Assembly: GCF_014692875.1 (NCBI RefSeq)
Contig: NZ_CP061171.1
Coordinates: 1,984,001-2,048,000 of the forward strand
Direction: 5' to 3'
Origin: Pedobacter riviphilus
GTDB taxonomy: Bacteria > Bacteroidota > Bacteroidia > Sphingobacteriales > Sphingobacteriaceae
DNA: 64,000 nucleotides
Shown in pieces: positions 26,317 to 36,818 of this stretch (its first letter is position 1; every line of letters starts with the position of its first letter). Under the pieces are notes generated by a model, which made no database searches, was not told the DNA's origin, and saw only the letters and a list, made by a program, of their open reading frames with translations. Both the position numbers and the translations under genes were made by a program.

Positions 26317-27248
26317 ATGGAAAACTCACAAAAAGGGTTCATCCCGGTAATGCTCATGCCTTTTTTAAGCAACGGGAACATCGATTACCCGGCACTTACA
26401 CAGCTTACAGAGATTTATTTACAGGCTGGATCATCGGGTTTATTTGCCAATTGTCTGTCGAGCGAAATGTTTGAATTGACTGGTAAAGAACGAATTCAGG
26501 TCATAAAACATGTGATAAAAGTAGTAGATGGGGCAGTACCCGTAATAGCTACCGGGACCTTCGGGGGGAAATCAGCAAACAGGCCGATTTTGTGAAAGAA
26601 GTAAGCGATGCAGGGGTAGAAGCGGTGATTGCAATTAGCAGTTTACTTGCCGAAGAAAATGAAACTGACGAGGTTTTTAACGAAAGGGTATTCGATCTTT
26701 TACACCAGACAGATAAAATTCCATTAGGATTTTACGAATGCCCTGTGCCTTATAAAAGAGTATTAAAACCACAACAATTAGCCGATTTTGTTTCTACCGA
26801 TCGAGTGATTTACCATAAAGACACCTGCCTGGACCTTGTACAGATTAAAGAAAAACTCAAACTGACAGAAGGTAAGACTTTTGGATTATACGATGCATAT
26901 ATCGTACATGCGGTAGAATCGCTAAAAGCCGGAGCTTCAGGTTTATCTTGTATCCAGGGGAATTACTTTCCAGAATTGATTGTATGGCTTTGCGACCATT
27001 ACAATGATGAAGCTTTTAAAGATGAAGTACAGGTGGTACAACAGTTTTTAATCGATAACATGGACGTAATGCATAACGTTTATCCAGTAGTATCGAAATA
27101 TTTCCTGCAAAAGAGAGGGCTTAATATTTCGACTTTTACCCGTAGAAATGTAGGCTCGTTTACGCCAAGCATAGTAAAAGGAGTAGAAACATTGTTTGAT
27201 GATTATACCTTGTTACGCAATAACTTGAATATTAAGATTTTTATATAG
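26317..27248 (+). CDS. DapA-family aldolase/lyase, reading frame broken
   Basis: The first frame (26317-26595) ends GTFGGKSANRPIL. The second continues from ISKQADFVKEVSDAGVEA to 27248. One extra G in the G6 run at 26563-26568 restores GTFGGEISKQADF and a protein of about 310 residues, the usual family size. Class I features are the Schiff-base Lys in VIYHKDTC (about 166) and the catalytic Tyr in GFYECP (about 139). DapA relatives include N-acetylneuraminate lyase and 2-keto-3-deoxy-aldonate aldolases. A sugar-acid aldolase is likely next to a symporter, but the substrate is not determinable. It is cytoplasmic. Confidence 0.82.
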
Positions 27249-27257
27249 TGGTACAGT

Positions 27258-27324
27258 CGTCATCCTGAACTTGTTTCAGGATCTATTTTGCTGGACCTTA
27301 TAGGTCTTAAAAACCTATAAGGTC
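27258..27324. repeat. Dispersed CGTCATCCTGAA element and hairpin between convergent genes
   Basis: 27258-27283 is one copy of the CGTCATCCTGAAC..TTCAGGATC element (near-identical at 50926-50957). 27294-27324 is a perfect 12-bp stem, GACCTTATAGGT/ACCTATAAGGTC, with a seven-base loop. There is no T-run on the plus strand. It may act as a two-way barrier between the aldolase and the AraC gene. Confidence 0.65.
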
Positions 27325-27335
27325 TGAATAAATAC

Positions 27336-28205
27336 TTAATTCAAATACTTCCTCTTATAGTCTAAAGGCGTCATCCCCGTTACCTTTTTAAAATGCCGGT
27401 AGAAGTTAGATACATTATTAAAACCACAATCAAAACAGATCATTTCGGTTGGTAGCTTGTTTTCAATCAGGAAACGGCAGGCGTGGCTCACCCTAATTTC
27501 GATCAGGAAATCATAAAAGGTCTTCTTCGTCATCAGTTTAAAATACCTGCAGAAAGAAGTTACGCTTAAATTACTCAATGAAGCCACTTCTTCCAATGTA
27601 ATATCCTTTTTATAATTACTCAGGGTATAATTACAGATTTTATTGATTCGGAGTGTTTCAGACTCATTGCTTTGATAGAATGTATTTTTGCTCGTTACAA
27701 TCGTCGAAAATTCATCCGTTTCTGCCAATGTTTTTAAGATAGATAAAAGGATAATGATCCGGTCCAAATTGGTCGCATCAACAGCAGCCCGCATTAAATC
27801 AACCAGTTTATCTTTAGCTTTCCCTTTAATTACCATTCCGCTTTTGGCTTTTTCGAATAATTTAGGGATCAGGTAAGCTTCAGGTAAAGTAAGCATGTAT
27901 TTACCCAAACAATCGGGTAAGAAATGGATCACCATGGCTTCGGTTGTAAGATCGGGGTTATTTTGGAAATATTCATCTTTACAACGCCAGGTATGAGGCA
28001 GGTTTTCACCTAAAAGCACCATCTCATCTGGCACAAAATTACTGATGTTGTCGCCAATAAAACGAAGGCCTTCTCCTTTGATTACATAATGCAATTCCAG
28101 TTCAGGATGGTAGTGCCAGATATTTCCAAAGTCAGGTTTGATATCGTGACGGATGCTAAATGAACTTTGTAAGGTAATTGGAACTTTATGAAAATGAGGT
28201 TTCAT
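27336..28205 (-). CDS. AraC-family regulator with cupin sensor domain
   Basis: A 289-residue protein. The N-terminal cupin (about 10-95) includes WHYHPELELHYVIKGEG and VLLGENLPHTW. The C-terminal pair of HTH motifs (about 190-289) is LEEVASLSNLSVTSFCRYFK and MICFDCGFNNVSNFYRHFKK, ending in the family signature GMTPLDYKRKYL. The cupin probably binds a sugar or sugar acid. It is transcribed away from the isomerase-like gene at 28429 and convergent with the symporter-aldolase operon, so it is the obvious local candidate to bind the shared motif at 24594, 36913 and 42526 (inference). Confidence 0.9.
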   Translation of the reverse strand: MKPHFHKVPITLQSSFSIRHDIKPDFGNIWHYHPELELHYVIKGEGLRFIGDNISNFVPDEMVLLGENLPHTWRCKDEYFQNNPDLTTEAMVIHFLPDCLGKYMLTLPEAYLIPKLFEKAKSGMVIKGKAKDKLVDLMRAAVDATNLDRIIILLSILKTLAETDEFSTIVTSKNTFYQSNESETLRINKICNYTLSNYKKDITLEEVASLSNLSVTSFCRYFKLMTKKTFYDFLIEIRVSHACRFLIENKLPTEMICFDCGFNNVSNFYRHFKKVTGMTPLDYKRKYLN

Positions 28206-28428
28206 GTAAAAATAAATATTTGGTTAGGACTGTATTACAATATTCTACAAATTGTGCCACAGTGGTCTAAAGTTAGCGAGTTTAATGATAACATCCTATA
28301 TTAATTTGATAAAAACTATCAGGAAATAGTGTTTTTCATTGTTGAGTTTTGTATATAGCCGTAAAGGCATAACCCAAATATAAACTGACAAATTATTTTT
28401 ATATAAATTATTTGTTCATTAATAAATC

Positions 28429-30063
28429 ATGAGACAAGGCAAACAAGGCGAAATTCTACTGGTTTCTAGCGGAGATTTACGGCTTTCGGCAAATCAAAAC
28501 TGCTGGGCTGCTCAAGTCGAAATGGAACGGAAATTAACTTTGGCCATCGAACAATTTGGCTGGAAAGTTAAACGCGCCCATTCATACAATTCAACAAAAA
28601 AACATGGCTTTATCGATTCGCAAAGAATGGGTATGGATATCTTTAGAAATATTGATCCCAACCAGCCTTTAATTGTAGCAGAAAGCGTTTGGCAATACTC
28701 TCATCACGTATTAGCCGGACTTACCACACATCGTGGACCAATATTAACCGTAGCCAACTGGAGCGGCCAATGGCCTGGTTTAGTGGGCATGTTAAACCTA
28801 AATGGTTGTTTAACCAAGGCAGCTATACCTTATAGTACTTTATGGAGTGAAGATTTTACCGATGATTTTTTTACTGAAGGACTACAGGAATGGCTCTCGA
28901 CTGGTAAAATTAGCTACGATCAGAGTCATGTGAAAGGTTTTGCACTCAGTAAAATCCCAGCAGGTGATGACAAGATAGGAAGAACCTTTGCCCGGAATTT
29001 AAAAGCGCGTAAAGTAATTATGGGCGTGTTTGATGAGGGCTGCATGGGTATGTACAATGCTATCATTCCCGATGAATTACTCCATAAGACTGGTTTTTTT
29101 AAAGAACGTTTAAGTCAATCGGCGCTGTACGCGGCTATGTTACAGGTAACGGATGCCGAAGCAGAAGCTGTTTTAGACTGGCTTTTGCAAAAAGGAATGA
29201 CCTTTAACTGGGGTACTGAAGAAGAAACACAGTTAACCAAAAGACAAACGCTAGAACAGTGTAAAATGTATATTGCAGCTGTAAGAATAGCGGATGATTT
29301 TAGCTGCGATACCATTGGGATACAATACCAGCAAGGCCTAAAAGATTTAACCGTTGCGAGTGATCTGGTAGAAGGTTTATTAAATAACGAAGACCGGCCG
29401 CCAGTATTTTCTGTAGATGGTAAAGAACTTTACCCAAAACGTGCTTTACCGCATTTTAACGAGGTAGATGAATGTGCAGGTTTAGATGCCCTGATAACCT
29501 ACAATCTTTGGAAAGAATTAGGAATGACCGGAGAAAACACCCTTCACGATATCCGTTGGGGCGAATATTACAAAAATGATGATGTAAATGGTTTTGTTTG
29601 GTTGTTTTTAATCTCCGGAGCAGCACCACCTGCACATTTTATTGATGGTTATGCCGGAGCAAGCAGCGATAGGCAGCCAGCTATGTATTTCCGTTTAGGC
29701 GGTGGATCGTTAAAAGGTGTTAGTAAACCGGGGTTCATTGTTTGGAGCCGTGTTTATATAATGGATAATGAATTACATTGCGATTTAGGCGTTGGGGAAG
29801 TAGTAGCTTTGCCTGAGGAAGAAACCAAAAGACGTTGGAGCGGAACAACACCCGAATGGCCCATTATGCATGCCATTTTAAAAGGTATAAGCCGCGATCA
29901 GCTAATGGCCAGACATAAAGCCAATCACATTCAGGTGGTTTATACCAATTATGAAGCCGGGGCACACGAAGCTTGCCGCATTAAAGCCGCTGCAATGGAT
30001 GAACTTGGCTTAAAAGTGCATTTTTGTGGGGATGTGAATCTAAAAAAAATAAATACAATTTAA
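28429..30063 (+). CDS. L-fucose/L-arabinose isomerase superfamily protein
   Basis: A 544-residue cytoplasmic protein with no signal peptide. The first two thirds has Rossmann-like alternation of the isomerase N domains (EILLVSSGDLRLSANQNCW, ILTVANWSGQWPGLVGMLNL, KARKVIMGVFDEGCMGMYNA). The C-terminal part has the beta-barrel features of FucI/AraA C domains, with PEWPIMHAILKGISRDQL and a late AHEACR. It is distant from classical FucI (about 590 residues), so a different aldose or ketose substrate is possible. It is followed after 10 bp by a DUF3826 gene and then the first SusCD pair, suggesting one transcript. Confidence 0.65.
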   Translation: MRQGKQGEILLVSSGDLRLSANQNCWAAQVEMERKLTLAIEQFGWKVKRAHSYNSTKKHGFIDSQRMGMDIFRNIDPNQPLIVAESVWQYSHHVLAGLTTHRGPILTVANWSGQWPGLVGMLNLNGCLTKAAIPYSTLWSEDFTDDFFTEGLQEWLSTGKISYDQSHVKGFALSKIPAGDDKIGRTFARNLKARKVIMGVFDEGCMGMYNAIIPDELLHKTGFFKERLSQSALYAAMLQVTDAEAEAVLDWLLQKGMTFNWGTEEETQLTKRQTLEQCKMYIAAVRIADDFSCDTIGIQYQQGLKDLTVASDLVEGLLNNEDRPPVFSVDGKELYPKRALPHFNEVDECAGLDALITYNLWKELGMTGENTLHDIRWGEYYKNDDVNGFVWLFLISGAAPPAHFIDGYAGASSDRQPAMYFRLGGGSLKGVSKPGFIVWSRVYIMDNELHCDLGVGEVVALPEEETKRRWSGTTPEWPIMHAILKGISRDQLMARHKANHIQVVYTNYEAGAHEACRIKAAAMDELGLKVHFCGDVNLKKINTI

Positions 30064-30073
30064 ATATAAAGAC

Positions 30074-30742
30074 ATGAAATCATCAATTTTAGCCTTATTG
30101 TTAACTTTCTCGAGCATGACCACCATTTTTGCTCAGCGCAGCGCAGTTGCAGATAAGGAAGCTTATACCAAAATGATTACCGAGCGTTCGGCTAAAATTG
30201 TTGCCAATCTTGGGATTACCAATGCGAAGAAAAGCGAAAAAGTGACGGTAATCATCAGAGATCAGTATAGCAATTTAAATGATATTTATTCCGCACGCGA
30301 TGCCCGCGTAAAAGCAATTAAAGAAAAAAACAAAGACAATAAAGTGGAACGCGATTCGGCACTGGCAAAAGATGGCCGTGTGGTAGAAGCATCATTGGCT
30401 AAACTCCATAAAAAATACATCAGTAAACTTTCTGCGCAACTAACTAATGAGCAGGTGGAACTGGTTAAAAATGGTATGACCTATAATGTGTTGCCCATCA
30501 CTTACAAAGCTTATCAGGAAGAAATTTTAACGCTGACCGCAGATCAGAAAAAACAGATCCTGATCTGGTTAACTGAGGCGAGGGAGCATGCCATGGATGC
30601 AGAATCATCAGATAAAAAACATGCCTGGTTTGGTAAATACAAAGGACGCATTAACAATTACTTATCAGCTGCCGGGTACGATCTGAAGAAAGAAGGAGTA
30701 GAGTGGGAGAAAAGGAGAAAAGCCAAGGCTGAAGCCAATTAA
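30074..30742 (+). CDS. DUF3826 secreted protein
   Basis: A 222-residue protein, signal peptide to TTIFAQR, with an almost wholly helical mature part rich in Lys and Glu. It shows the DUF3826 pattern of paired helices: SAKIVANLGITNAKKSEKVT, LTNEQVELVKNGMTYNVL, YQEEILTLTADQKKQILIWL. The function of this family is unknown; members are frequent in pectin and arabinogalactan loci of Bacteroidota. A second copy is at 61143-61802. It is located 10 bp after the isomerase-like gene and 37 bp before SusC, so it may be a periplasmic binding or chaperone-like part of the uptake system (inference). Confidence 0.85.
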   Translation: MKSSILALLLTFSSMTTIFAQRSAVADKEAYTKMITERSAKIVANLGITNAKKSEKVTVIIRDQYSNLNDIYSARDARVKAIKEKNKDNKVERDSALAKDGRVVEASLAKLHKKYISKLSAQLTNEQVELVKNGMTYNVLPITYKAYQEEILTLTADQKKQILIWLTEAREHAMDAESSDKKHAWFGKYKGRINNYLSAAGYDLKKEGVEWEKRRKAKAEAN

Positions 30743-30779
30743 AATCAGACAAAAAAACAAACTAACCAAATAAACTATT

Positions 30780-33700
30780 ATGATCTTTAAAACTTTACGA
30801 AAAACCCCATGGGTTTTAATGCTACTGCTTTGTGCCTTTACGAGCGTTTTTGCCCAACAAAAACAGATAAAAGGCAAGGTGGTGGATAAAAAAGACGGGC
30901 AGCCCATACCCGGAGTCAGCGTTGGTATCCGTGGAAAAACCAACAATGTAAGTACCAATGATAAAGGCGAATTTGCCTTAGTTGCCGATCCGGCAAGTGA
31001 TGTACTCGTTTTTTCTTATGTGGGTTATGTTAGGCAGGTGGTTGCCCTGGCTGGCAAATCAACTTTAGAAATCAACCTGGTTGAAGACAGTCAAAGTTTA
31101 GATAATGATGCAGTAGTGGTAATCGGTTACGGCGTCAAAAAGCGTTCAGAGATTTTGGGTTCTGTGGCCAATATTAAAGCGGAAGAAATCCAGGATCTTC
31201 CTGTACCTAATATCGCAGCCGCTTTGCGTAACAAAATACAAGGCGTTGGCGTTAACACGGTTTCAGGTAAACCAGGTTCTTCTATCACTTTAAACATCCG
31301 TAATTCAACTGCTTCCGATCAATCGAAACTCTACGGCGTTACCTCCGAACCGCTTTACGTTATTGATGGAATTACCGTAACCCGCGATGAATTCGACAAT
31401 ATCGATATCTCTATGGTAGAAGATATTTCCTTTTTGAAAGATGCTTCGGCAGCAATTTATGGCGCCTCAGGCGCAAAAGGTGTGGTTTTAGTCACCACAA
31501 AAAGGGGAAAAGCAGGTAAACCTAAAATTAGCTATACCGGTTATGTAGGTTATCAGGATAATACCAGTGATGTGAAAATGCTCAGCGCTTATGATCATGC
31601 TACTTTACTGAATGATGCCAACAAAATCAAAAATGCCCCAACTTCAGCCTTATTTTCGGATGCAGACCTGGAGGTTTTAAAAAATAACCCCAACAGAAGC
31701 TGGTTCGATGAACTTTGGAAGGTAGCCTCAACCAACCGTCATAACATCAACATTTCAGGTGGCTCGGAAACAATAACCTTTTTTGCTGGGGGTAATTATT
31801 ATAATGAAACTGGTAACTACGGCGGCATTACCTATAATAAATACGCTTTCCGTTCGGGCATGAATGCCAAGATTTTTCCCGGTTTAACTGCCGACGTAAC
31901 CTTAAATACCGATTTTAATAAGAAAAACAGCGATACCTATAAAAACGGCGGGGAGAACGATCAGGCCTTTTTCCAGCAGCTGATTACCACACCAATGTGG
32001 GTACCCATACAGATTGATGGTAAACCTGTAAATTACAATGGAAACACGAATCCATTGGCTGTTATCAATTCTGGAAATAATATTTACAGCAAATCGCAGG
32101 GTTTAAATATCAATGCGGCCTTAAATTATAGCCCTTCTTTTATTAAAGGCTTAACGGCCAGCGTACGTTTCGGTAAAAACAACAGGAGCGGTAGCGGTGG
32201 CCAGTATATTCCGCCATACACGGTGTACAATTTCAAAATGACCGGTCAAAACGGATTGTTATATACCAACGAATCTACTGCAGCTATTACAGCGGTTGGT
32301 TTGGCCAACACCTTATTATTAAAAGGTAACGATATGGCTTCAAGCTATCAGGCCATCGGCTCGTTGAGTTACAACCGCCAGATCGGCAAACACTCCATCA
32401 CCGCTTTAGCTGCTTTCGATCAATCGGAAAATAACAGCGAATCGCTTTCGGTGTACTGGAGAAACCAAGTATTGCCCAATGTGAACCAATATTGGGGCTT
32501 TGACCAATCTACCTTCACCATGCAGGAAAACACCTTTGGCGAAGCTGTACAGCGTTCATTCATTACCCGTTTCAGCTACGATTTTGACAAGAAATACTTA
32601 TTGGAAGCCATTGGCCGCTGGGATGCCTCCTCAAATTTCGCTCCCGGTAACCGTTGGGGCTTATTCCCAAGTTTAGGTTTGGGCTGGGTAATCAGCCAGG
32701 AAAATTTCTTTAAAGAAAACGTAAAATTTGTAAGCAATTTAAAAGTCCGTGCCAACTATGGTATGGTAGGCGAAAGCCGCGTGGATGCCCGTTTATGGCA
32801 ATCGCGTTATAAAGTAGATCCGAACGGCTATTCGTACAACGAATCGATGTATGGTGGACTGAACCCATCAATTTTACCAAACCCTGATATTACCTGGGAG
32901 AAAGCCCGCACAATGAACTTAGGTTTAGATGCAGCCTTATTTAACAATAAGCTAAACATTACCTACGAATTTTACCACCGCTATTCTTATGATATGTTTG
33001 ATAAAGGCAACAACGAAAACTTCCCGATGTATGCCGGCTTCGAAGCACCAATTATAAATTATCAACAGAGAACAGCTTGGGGACACGAAATTACATTAGG
33101 TTACCGCACCAAGCTGGGTAAAGATTTCGGCATATCAACAGATGTCATGTTCGGTTTTGGTAACAGCCGTATCGACAGGATGTTTTATAACCAGTTTCAA
33201 TTGTGGGATACTACTTATCCCGATCTTAAATACCAGTTTGGTACCAATCCAAATGTATACAATACCTCAAACTATGGACTGATTTCGAAAGGAATGTTGA
33301 GGACACAGGCCGATGTTGATGCTTTATTGAACAAATACCCTACCTATACCATTAACGGATCGGTACCACAAGTAGGCTGGTTATACTATGAAGATGTTAA
33401 CGGCGATGGAAAAATCACTGAAAAAGACCAGGCGCTAATGTTCAAAAGCCTTAATTCATTTGGGGTTGGTTTTAACGTTGGCCTTACTTATAAAGCCTTT
33501 AGTTTGAATACCAATTTTGTAACCCGTTTTGGGGGAAAAGCATTTTTTGATACCAAATCTAAAGCTCCAGCAAGCACAACGATAAATGTTCCGGCTTATT
33601 GGAAAGACCATTGGACACCTGAAAATACCAATGCAGCGTTTCCACGTTTTGATGATCCTTCTATAGCTGCCGGATGGAATTCGACATTTTGGGCAAGAAG

Positions 33701-33917
33701 CGGCACCATGATCAGGATCAACAACATGACGTTAACTTATAAAATGCCAAGGGATTTTATGAATAAACTGGGCATTGCCGATTCGCGATTTGTATTAACG
33801 GGTAATAACCTGTGGACAATTATCAATCCTTTAGATTACAAAGATCCTTATTCATCAACCATTTATGATTACCCTACACTCAGAACCATCTCCGTAGGAT
33901 TAAATATAAGCCTGTAA
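30780..33917 (+). CDS. SusC-family TonB-dependent outer-membrane transporter
   Basis: A 1045-residue protein with a signal peptide to TSVFAQQ. A carboxypeptidase-regulatory-like domain covers about 25-105 (IKGKVVDKKDGQPIPGVSVG). The plug starts near AVVVIGYGVKKRSEILGSV, with PLYVIDGI and ISFLKDASAAIYGASGAKGV as family hallmarks, and is followed by a 22-strand barrel to the terminal ISVGLNISL. It imports oligosaccharides across the outer membrane with its SusD partner. Its stop overlaps an ATG of the next frame; the preferred SusD start is 27 bp further on. Confidence 0.96.
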   Translation: MIFKTLRKTPWVLMLLLCAFTSVFAQQKQIKGKVVDKKDGQPIPGVSVGIRGKTNNVSTNDKGEFALVADPASDVLVFSYVGYVRQVVALAGKSTLEINLVEDSQSLDNDAVVVIGYGVKKRSEILGSVANIKAEEIQDLPVPNIAAALRNKIQGVGVNTVSGKPGSSITLNIRNSTASDQSKLYGVTSEPLYVIDGITVTRDEFDNIDISMVEDISFLKDASAAIYGASGAKGVVLVTTKRGKAGKPKISYTGYVGYQDNTSDVKMLSAYDHATLLNDANKIKNAPTSALFSDADLEVLKNNPNRSWFDELWKVASTNRHNINISGGSETITFFAGGNYYNETGNYGGITYNKYAFRSGMNAKIFPGLTADVTLNTDFNKKNSDTYKNGGENDQAFFQQLITTPMWVPIQIDGKPVNYNGNTNPLAVINSGNNIYSKSQGLNINAALNYSPSFIKGLTASVRFGKNNRSGSGGQYIPPYTVYNFKMTGQNGLLYTNESTAAITAVGLANTLLLKGNDMASSYQAIGSLSYNRQIGKHSITALAAFDQSENNSESLSVYWRNQVLPNVNQYWGFDQSTFTMQENTFGEAVQRSFITRFSYDFDKKYLLEAIGRWDASSNFAPGNRWGLFPSLGLGWVISQENFFKENVKFVSNLKVRANYGMVGESRVDARLWQSRYKVDPNGYSYNESMYGGLNPSILPNPDITWEKARTMNLGLDAALFNNKLNITYEFYHRYSYDMFDKGNNENFPMYAGFEAPIINYQQRTAWGHEITLGYRTKLGKDFGISTDVMFGFGNSRIDRMFYNQFQLWDTTYPDLKYQFGTNPNVYNTSNYGLISKGMLRTQADVDALLNKYPTYTINGSVPQVGWLYYEDVNGDGKITEKDQALMFKSLNSFGVGFNVGLTYKAFSLNTNFVTRFGGKAFFDTKSKAPASTTINVPAYWKDHWTPENTNAAFPRFDDPSIAAGWNSTFWARSGTMIRINNMTLTYKMPRDFMNKLGIADSRFVLTGNNLWTIINPLDYKDPYSSTIYDYPTLRTISVGLNISL

Positions 33918-33943
33918 TGCTGTACCACTCAAACCAAGCTAAA

Positions 33944-35779
33944 ATGATTTTAAAAAATAAAACCACATTGCTGATCGGAATGATGGCGATGCTTATCTTA
34001 TTCTCTTCTTCCTGCAAAAAGGATTTCTTCGATCTCGAAGATAGAAATGGAATGGACTCACGGATTTGGGACAACGAAGGTTCTATCCAGTTTCTTTTAA
34101 ACGATACTTACGATGTGACTATGCCCGATTTTCCTTATGAAATAACGGCCGATAATGTAATTTACGCCAGTGATGAAGATAAATTTTCTTCTTCAGAATC
34201 GATTATGCGTAAGGCCATTGGTGTAAATGGAGTTTTAACCGCTAACGATGTAAAATTTATTGCGACCAAATATCAGGGCAATAAAGGTGATAACCGCTAT
34301 TTCGATATTGCACGCTGCAATGTTGCTCTAAAAGAAATACCAAAAGGAACCTTATCTCAAAGTTCGAAAAACAAGCTGCGCGGTCAGTTTTTTGCTTTAA
34401 GGGCCATTACCTATTTCCAGTTGGTAAGGCTTTATGGTGGAGTGCCTTTAGTGCTTGAACCACAGGATCCGGATAATTTAACGCTTACAGGACGTTCAAA
34501 AGCATCAGCATGTTTCCAGGTCATCGTAAACGATCTGGATTCGGCTATAAACTTGTTAAATGGTGTAACCTGGGTAGATGCTACCGAGAGGGGTAAATTT
34601 ACCCGTCAGGCTGCAGCCGCGTTAAAAGCCAGGGTTTTATTGTATTGGGCCAGTCCACAGTTTAACCCAACCAATAATCCAGCGCACCCATTCGATCAAA
34701 GCAGATGGCAAAAAGCTTATGAGGTCAATAAAGAAGCTTACGATATCTGCAAAGCTGCAGGAGCGTCGTTAATGCCAAATTATGCCGATATTTTTCTTAA
34801 AGAAGGAACGGCCAATCCTGAAGCCATCATCGTTCGTTCATATTCGGCCAAACTTTCTAAAAGAGGACAAAATGTAGAACAAAAAAGCAGGCCAACAGAA
34901 GAGGGCGGCAATGCATCGGCTTTTACACCAACCTTACAATTGGTAAATGCCTATACCATGAAAGATGGTGTTCCGGTAGGGCAGGCCAGTTCTTTCACTT
35001 ATGATCCGGTTGTATTTTGGGTAAACCGCGATCCCCGTTTAGACGCAACAATTGCTTATAATGGAAGTCAATGGAAATTAAGCGGTCTAGCTACCCGTAA
35101 ACAATGGTGTTATAACGGTGGAATTACTGAAGCATCACCACAGGGGTTTTATTTAAAGAAATTCTGCGATCCTGATCTGGCCAAAGGCTCGGTAATTAAT
35201 GCCAACGATTTTGGAGGAAACGGTTTAGACTGGGTAGAACTCCGTTTTGCTGAAGTTATTATGAATTATGCCGAATGTGCTAACGAGATTGGCAATCTGC
35301 AGGAAGCCAAAGACCTGATTAAACAGATCAGAATCAGGGCTGGCATACAAGCCGGAACTAAAAACTATGGCTTAGACCTGGCTACTTCCAAAGAATTGAT
35401 GCGCGACCTGATCATGAATGAACGGATGGTCGAGTTTTCTTTCGAGGGCAAACGCTCATTCGATCTAAGACGAACCCGCCGTTACCATTTATTGAGCGGC
35501 CAGATGCAGACCATCCAATGGACAGTTAAAACCGCTGCATTGAAAACCGAATTAGAAGCTGTGGGTACCAATGGTATCCGTTTTAGGGAAAATATTAACG
35601 TAAACGACCGGACTACGTTTGATAAATATTTTACAGCAACTAACGTAAATCAAGGACCTAATGGTTTTGGAATATTGGATACCTACTATTTCTTTGCCTT
35701 ACCTTCAACATTTATGAATTCAAGTCCATTGTTAGATCAAACCATAGGATGGGATGGTGGAACATTCGATCCGTTGTAA
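33944..35779 (+). CDS. SusD/RagB-family glycan-binding lipoprotein
   Basis: A 611-residue lipoprotein; the ATG at 33944 is preferred because it gives a clean signal ending LILFSSSCKKDFFD with the lipid-bearing Cys. The SusD fold has TPR-like helices (RGQFFALRAITYFQLVRLYG) and the C-terminal SusD signature around DLIMNERMVEFSFEGKRSFD. It forms the lid of the SusC transporter at 30780 and captures glycan at the cell surface. The paired genes overlap or abut, as is usual. Confidence 0.95.
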   Translation: MILKNKTTLLIGMMAMLILFSSSCKKDFFDLEDRNGMDSRIWDNEGSIQFLLNDTYDVTMPDFPYEITADNVIYASDEDKFSSSESIMRKAIGVNGVLTANDVKFIATKYQGNKGDNRYFDIARCNVALKEIPKGTLSQSSKNKLRGQFFALRAITYFQLVRLYGGVPLVLEPQDPDNLTLTGRSKASACFQVIVNDLDSAINLLNGVTWVDATERGKFTRQAAAALKARVLLYWASPQFNPTNNPAHPFDQSRWQKAYEVNKEAYDICKAAGASLMPNYADIFLKEGTANPEAIIVRSYSAKLSKRGQNVEQKSRPTEEGGNASAFTPTLQLVNAYTMKDGVPVGQASSFTYDPVVFWVNRDPRLDATIAYNGSQWKLSGLATRKQWCYNGGITEASPQGFYLKKFCDPDLAKGSVINANDFGGNGLDWVELRFAEVIMNYAECANEIGNLQEAKDLIKQIRIRAGIQAGTKNYGLDLATSKELMRDLIMNERMVEFSFEGKRSFDLRRTRRYHLLSGQMQTIQWTVKTAALKTELEAVGTNGIRFRENINVNDRTTFDKYFTATNVNQGPNGFGILDTYYFFALPSTFMNSSPLLDQTIGWDGGTFDPL

Positions 35780-35809
35780 ATCAATATTCATCAGTAAATA
35801 AAATTTAAA

Positions 35810-36616
35810 ATGAAAAGAAATTTAAATGTTGTTGGCCTGATCGTAATGGCAACACTTCTTTTTACAGCCTGTAAAAAAGAAACCACCAATATATTTAATA
35901 TGTTTGAGGATGTTACGGTAACCTATTCGGCCAAAAGCCCTTATGCCGTAACCAGTTATAAAGATGTAAATGTAGGTGATAGTGTGTACTTAGAATACAC
36001 CATCGAATCGCCGAAAACAGATATGTACGTGGCCTGTATTTTCGAAACTTCGTCGGCCATTCCCACAAAAATTGCACTGGACGATACGCAGCGCAAAAAA
36101 GCTACAGGCATCGTTAAACTAAAAATGGACACAAGGGTGGGGCTAATCTCTTACCGGATTTGGGCGTTGGATAAAGGCGGCATTTACCTGGGGGATGGAT
36201 ACAAAACCATTACTTTAAATGTATTGCCTGATTATAAATACTGGACATCAAGGGAGATTTTTATTCCAGATACCGTTACCAAGGTAGCCAATTCTTATAT
36301 TTCCTTAACCACTGGACAACTATACAGCTACTCGAACGGTAAAGAAAATACTGATAAAATCGATCTTGGTATTTATCGTACGCCAGTAACTGCAAATGGT
36401 GTAAACGGTTATTTGTATAATGCTTATGCTTTAGATGCGAATCCGATGCCATTTACGGCCTATGATATGAGCACATGGACAAATAAACGCGCAACTTTAC
36501 TTGGTGCACCAAAAACCGGACAAGCTTCAGCCTTTTTAAACTTAAGAACCGGTGCGCAGATTCTTACGGCAGGTAAAAGCGCTAAACCCACACTCAAATC
36601 TATTACCACGGATTAA
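35810..36616 (+). CDS. Surface lipoprotein of unknown function in SusE/F position
   Basis: A 268-residue lipoprotein (MATLLFTACKKE). Two beta-rich segments are visible: residues about 35-145, which look like an Ig-like or cadherin-type domain (VGDSVYLEYTIESPKTDMYV), and about 150-265, with aromatic-rich strands. No enzyme motif is visible. It is 30 bp after SusD and ends the first SusCD unit, the place often held by surface glycan-binding proteins. Glycan binding is inferred from position only. Confidence 0.7.
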   Translation: MKRNLNVVGLIVMATLLFTACKKETTNIFNMFEDVTVTYSAKSPYAVTSYKDVNVGDSVYLEYTIESPKTDMYVACIFETSSAIPTKIALDDTQRKKATGIVKLKMDTRVGLISYRIWALDKGGIYLGDGYKTITLNVLPDYKYWTSREIFIPDTVTKVANSYISLTTGQLYSYSNGKENTDKIDLGIYRTPVTANGVNGYLYNAYALDANPMPFTAYDMSTWTNKRATLLGAPKTGQASAFLNLRTGAQILTAGKSAKPTLKSITTD

Positions 36617-36786
36617 TACCAGGTAGTTTATTTTATTTCTTAACGCCCGAGGGTAAGTATGGCGCTTTCTATGTTAATTCCATCTCCAGCAACAATTCAT
36701 CGCGCGGAGTTTTCTTAAACGTTGATGTGAAAATACAGAATTAAAATACGAAGTTTTAGATAGACAATAATTCTGTTTTTTGTTAG

Positions 36787-36818
36787 AATCGAGACAATTT
36801 AATTGTCTCGATTTTTTT
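36787..36818 (+). terminator. Intrinsic terminator after first SusCD unit
   Basis: AATCGAGACAAT pairs with ATTGTCTCGATT, with a run of T immediately after. It is about 170 bp after the stop codon at 36616. Confidence 0.9.

Noticed and set aside
28305..28430. Possible copy of the shared module before the isomerase-like gene
   Set aside because: GATAAAA and AATAG are present, but no TTTG box occurs at the fixed distance; similarity is within AT-rich noise.
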